A DNA stretch of 7,689 nucleotides from positions 1-7,689 of the forward strand of contig JAGDCQ010000197.1 of the NCBI GenBank assembly GCA_017958465.1, read 5' to 3'. The translations under genes were made by a program, and so were the position numbers. The notes under the pieces were generated by a model that saw only the letters and a program-made list of their open reading frames with translations, was not told the origin of the DNA and ran no database searches. Source of the DNA: Lachnospiraceae bacterium (GTDB lineage Bacteria > Bacillota > Clostridia > Lachnospirales > Lachnospiraceae). Positions 5,215-7,689 of this stretch are shown in pieces; positions within the stretch are counted from its first letter, which is position 1, and each line of letters starts with the position of its first letter.

Positions 5215-7218
5215 ATGGTTGTTGAACTTGCAAAGACAGCAGGCTTCTGCTTTGGAGTGAAACGTGCCGTGGACACTGTCTACAGCGCCCTTGCGGCGGG
5301 TGAAAAGGTCTTTACTTTCGGACCGATAGTCCATAATGATTCGGTCTGCAGCGAGCTTGAAAAGCTCGGAGCCTCCATAGTTTCGGAAGAAGAGCTTGAT
5401 AGCTTAAAGGACTGCACGGTGATCATCCGCGCCCACGGGATCCCGGAAAGAGTTGATAAAAAGCTAAAAGAGTACGGTGAGACAAAAAACATCAAATTTA
5501 CTGATGCAACATGCCCTTTTGTTAAGAAGATCCACAAAATAGTGGAGAAAGAGTCCCTGGCCGGAAAACACATTGTGATCATCGGGGATCCAAAGCATCC
5601 GGAGGTCCAGGGGATAGTGGGATGGATAAAGGAAACTCCCTTTACGGTCATTTCGGATGAAGACTCTTTGCAGCGGTTTTTAGAAGAAACTGTGCCGGAA
5701 AATGAGGAAAACAGTGGGATTTCCGGCGAAAATGGATACTGTATCGTAGCCCAGACAACATTTAATCACAATAAATTTCAAGTATTTGTTGAAAAAATTG
5801 AGAGAAAGCATTATAATACTATTGTTTATGATACGATATGCAATGCGACCGAGGAAAGACAGCGCGAAGCGGCGGAGATAGCAGGCAGAAACGAAGCGAT
5901 CATCGTCATTGGCGCCGAACACAGTTCCAACACGCGCAAACTGTATGAGATTTGTAAACAGGAATGTGCAAATACTTACTTTTGTGAACGACCGGGCGAC
6001 TTAAATGTCACCCTCATGAAACACTTTAACAGCGTAGGTATTACAGCAGGCGCTTCCACCCCGAAAAACATCATCAAGGAGGTTCTGTCTATCATGTCAG
6101 AAGAGAATTTCGAATCATTATTGGAGGAGTCGTTGAAGTCCATTCATAACGGAGAGGTGGTCGAGGGTACTGTTATACGCGTTAAAGAAGACGAAATTGC
6201 CCTTAACATCGGCTATAAGGCCGATGGTATCATCACCAGACAGGAATACACCAACGACGCAAACGCAGATCTTCGCACTCTTGTTAAAGAGGGCGACACC
6301 ATGCAGGTCAAGATCATCAAGGTTAACGACGGCGACGGCCAGGTTATGCTCAGCTACAAGAGACTTGCTGCAGAGCGCGGCTTAAGGCGCATCGAAGCAG
6401 CTAAGGAATCCGGCGAGATCCTTACCGCACCCGTAAACGAGATCACAAGCGGCGGCCTTTCGGTAGAGGTTGAAGGTGTGCGCATCTTTATCCCCCGCAG
6501 CTATGTATCCGACATCTATGAAAAAGATCTCAGCAAATACAAGGATCAGATGATCGAGTTCAAGATCACAGAGTTCGATCCCAGAAAGCACAAGATCATC
6601 GGCTCCAGAAAAGAGCTTATCGCAGCAAGAAAGAAAGAGATCCAGGACGAGCTCCTCAGCAAGATCTCTGTTGGCGACATCATCACAGGTGTTGTAAAGA
6701 ATGTTACAAACTTCGGCGTTTTCATCGATATGGGCGGGATCGACGGTCTTTGCCACTCCACCGAGATCGGCTGGGGCAGGACAGAGAACCCCAACAAGCG
6801 CTTCAAGGTTGGCGATGAAGTACGTGCTTACGTAAAGGATATCAACGGCGACAAGATCGCTCTCTCAATGAAATTTGAGGATGAGAATCCCTGGGCTGAT
6901 GCTGACGAGAAATATGCACGCGGCACAGTTGTAAAGGGCAGGGTTGTACGTTTTGCGGAGTTTGGCGCTTTCGTTGAACTTGAGCCCGGCGTGGATGCGC
7001 TCCTTCACATCTCCCAGATCTCCAAAGAGCATATTGACAAGCCTCAGTCTGTTCTTAAAGCAAATCAGGAGATCGAGGCTGTCGTTACAGATATCAATCT
7101 TGACGAAAAGAAGATCAGCCTCAGCATGAAGGCACTCCTTCCGGATGAGCCCGAAGAGGCACCCGCAGAGGAAGCAGCACCCGAAGCAGAGGCAGCAGAG
7201 AACGCTTCAGAAGAATAA
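5215..7218 (+). CDS. ispH-rpsA: IspH–RpsA fusion: HMBPP reductase joined to ribosomal protein S1
   Basis: One uninterrupted frame of 667 codons encodes two proteins. Residues 1-293 are IspH (LytB), the [4Fe-4S] enzyme that reduces HMBPP to IPP and DMAPP in the last step of the MEP isoprenoid pathway. The cluster cysteines C12, C100 and C209 are present, with H40, H74, H128, catalytic E130 (HPEVQG) and the HSSN diphosphate motif (236-239). Residues 157-174 are a polar, Glu/Asn/Gly-rich insert. Residues 294-667 are S1, which binds mRNA at the ribosome, with four S1 domains at about 313-382, 400-468, 487-553 and 570-639 and an acidic Ala/Glu-rich tail (643-667). Such fusions are known and annotated in Clostridia. 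Codons shift toward AAG, ATC and GGC in the S1 half, as in highly expressed genes. ATG 5215 follows AAAGGA (5204-5209). An internal promoter and ribosome binding site may also yield free S1. Confidence 0.96.
   Translation: MVVELAKTAGFCFGVKRAVDTVYSALAAGEKVFTFGPIVHNDSVCSELEKLGASIVSEEELDSLKDCTVIIRAHGIPERVDKKLKEYGETKNIKFTDATCPFVKKIHKIVEKESLAGKHIVIIGDPKHPEVQGIVGWIKETPFTVISDEDSLQRFLEETVPENEENSGISGENGYCIVAQTTFNHNKFQVFVEKIERKHYNTIVYDTICNATEERQREAAEIAGRNEAIIVIGAEHSSNTRKLYEICKQECANTYFCERPGDLNVTLMKHFNSVGITAGASTPKNIIKEVLSIMSEENFESLLEESLKSIHNGEVVEGTVIRVKEDEIALNIGYKADGIITRQEYTNDANADLRTLVKEGDTMQVKIIKVNDGDGQVMLSYKRLAAERGLRRIEAAKESGEILTAPVNEITSGGLSVEVEGVRIFIPRSYVSDIYEKDLSKYKDQMIEFKITEFDPRKHKIIGSRKELIAARKKEIQDELLSKISVGDIITGVVKNVTNFGVFIDMGGIDGLCHSTEIGWGRTENPNKRFKVGDEVRAYVKDINGDKIALSMKFEDENPWADADEKYARGTVVKGRVVRFAEFGAFVELEPGVDALLHISQISKEHIDKPQSVLKANQEIEAVVTDINLDEKKISLSMKALLPDEPEEAPAEEAAPEAEAAENASEE
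5789..5817 (+). promoter_or_regulatory. Candidate internal SigA-type promoter for rpsA, inside the ispH coding part
   Basis: TTGAAA (5789-5794; 5 of 6 bases of consensus TTGACA) is followed by exactly 17 nt and then a perfect TATAAT (5812-5817), predicting transcription from about 5824. It sits in a local AT-rich island: bases 5761-5820 hold only 12 G/C of 60 by my count, against 35 of 60 at 6361-6420. The predicted transcript would begin about 270 nt before the S1 start codon. It is the best promoter-like match I saw in the window, but it also encodes IspH residues, so chance cannot be excluded without transcript data. Confidence 0.6.
6076..6096 (+). promoter_or_regulatory. Internal ribosome binding site and start codon for free ribosomal protein S1
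   Basis: AAGGAGG at 6076-6082 is a near-perfect anti-16S match, followed after 11 nt by in-frame ATG 6094 (residue 294 of the fusion). S1 homology begins exactly there (MSEENFESLLEESL), and IspH homology ends just before it (ASTPKNIIKEVLSI). The first S1 codons include TCA, TTA, TTG, TCG and TTG, poor codons for this gene set, like the slow, low-structure start of an independent gene. The 11-nt spacing is slightly long but workable. Start at this site would give a 374-residue four-domain S1. Confidence 0.6.
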
Positions 7219-7228
7219 TTGATCCGGT

Positions 7229-7245
7229 GGGAGGTATCGGTATTG
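7229..7245 (+). promoter_or_regulatory. Ribosome binding site and TTG start codon of cheR
   Basis: GGGAGG (7229-7234) lies 8 nt before TTG 7243-7245, in frame with the CheR-like sequence. The next in-frame ATG (7327-7329) is 28 codons later, inside the conserved N-terminal CheR domain and without a comparable site, so the TTG is the better start. Confidence 0.75.
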
Positions 7246-7689
7246 GTTACAGACAGCTATGAAGAGTTTAAGAAAAAGGTCTTTGCTCTTACAAAGATAG
7301 ATCTCAATGCTTACAAAGAGCAGCAGATGCGACGCAGGATCGACGCTCTTATCGAGCGTAACAAGCTCAATACTTATTCCGCTTTTGTTGAGAAGATCCG
7401 TTCGGACAGCGATCTCTACGACGAGTTCGTAAGCTACCTTACGATCAACGTTTCTGAGTTCTACAGGAATCCGGACCAGTGGAAGATCCTTGAAAACGAG
7501 ATCCTTCCCGCTATCCTTCAGAAAACAAAACGCCCTAAGATCTGGAGCGCAGCCTGCTCCACGGGTGATGAGCCTTATTCCCTTGTAATGCTGCTTAGCA
7601 AATACATCCCGTTCTCCAACATAAAGATCATCGCTACCGATATAGACAAGCAGATCTTGAACCAGGCAAAGTCGGGATTGTATAACGAG
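7243..7689 (+). CDS. cheR: Chemotaxis protein methyltransferase CheR, N-terminal part (runs off window)
   Basis: CheR uses S-adenosylmethionine to methylate glutamates on chemoreceptors, working against the esterase CheB in sensory adaptation. The 149 visible residues, open to the window edge, cover the N-terminal helical domain and the start of the catalytic domain. Visible marks are YKEQQMRRRIDALI (about 24-37), the CheR signature LTINVSEFYRNPDQW (about 68-82) and the SAM-binding loop KIWSAACSTGDEPYSL (about 99-114), where the family usually reads CSTGEEPYS; here Asp replaces the first Glu conservatively. IKIIATDIDKQIL follows, with the acidic residue expected to bind the SAM ribose. It starts 24 nt after the ispH–rpsA stop with no terminator between, so it may be co-transcribed. 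The gene implies a chemotactic organism. A truncated or regulatory CheR-like protein cannot be excluded because the C-terminal half is not visible. Confidence 0.93.
   Translation, partial: MVTDSYEEFKKKVFALTKIDLNAYKEQQMRRRIDALIERNKLNTYSAFVEKIRSDSDLYDEFVSYLTINVSEFYRNPDQWKILENEILPAILQKTKRPKIWSAACSTGDEPYSLVMLLSKYIPFSNIKIIATDIDKQILNQAKSGLYNE

Noticed and set aside
5810..5815. Minus-strand TATAAT overlapping the internal promoter (ATTATAAT is near-palindromic).
   Set aside because: The minus-strand -35 position (5833-5838, ACGATA) does not resemble the consensus, and no minus-strand gene lies downstream.
5690..5850. The AT-rich stretch as a sign of inserted foreign DNA.
   Set aside because: IspH homology, including C209 and neighbouring motifs, continues through it without a break, and there are no repeats or mobile-element remnants.

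Overview
The window is a dense, single-strand block of conserved housekeeping genes, all on the + strand. It suggests an anaerobic Firmicute of the class Clostridia, probably Lachnospiraceae-like. This rests on the ispH–rpsA gene fusion, the pgsA-next-to-rimO arrangement, the folD/rimO overlap, strong AGGAGG-type ribosome binding sites, mixed ATG/TTG starts and moderate GC. A chemotaxis methyltransferase gene implies a chemotactic, probably motile cell. Genus cannot be decided from the sequence alone.

Layout: (1) 1-402 is the 3' end of a gene for an unrecognised protein with a helical, coiled-coil-like part and one C-terminal membrane segment. (2) 403-501 is the only real intergenic gap and holds an imperfect hairpin (415-445). 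(3) 502-7218 is a tightly packed run: folD, rimO (overlapping folD by 4 nt), pgsA, a BaiN/HI0933-type flavoprotein gene, cmk and an ispH–rpsA fusion, with gaps of 13-24 nt and no visible terminator. (4) 7243-7689 is the 5' part of cheR, starting at TTG and cut by the window edge.

The genes serve one-carbon folate metabolism (FolD), modification of ribosomal protein S12 (RimO), phosphatidylglycerol synthesis (PgsA), pyrimidine nucleotide supply (Cmk), isoprenoid precursor synthesis (IspH) and mRNA binding at the ribosome (S1). They look like a growth-linked operon rather than one pathway. BaiN-like, cmk, ispH and rpsA are commonly clustered in Clostridia.

I see no mobile element, CRISPR array, tRNA, rRNA or obvious novel system. 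The observation most worth following is inside the ispH half of the fusion. An AT-rich island carries a near-consensus SigA-type promoter (TTGAAA, 17 nt, TATAAT; 5789-5817). About 260 nt downstream, AAGGAGG (6076-6082) precedes an in-frame ATG (6094) exactly where a normal S1 protein would begin. The locus may therefore make both an IspH–S1 fusion protein and free S1 from its own transcript and start codon.
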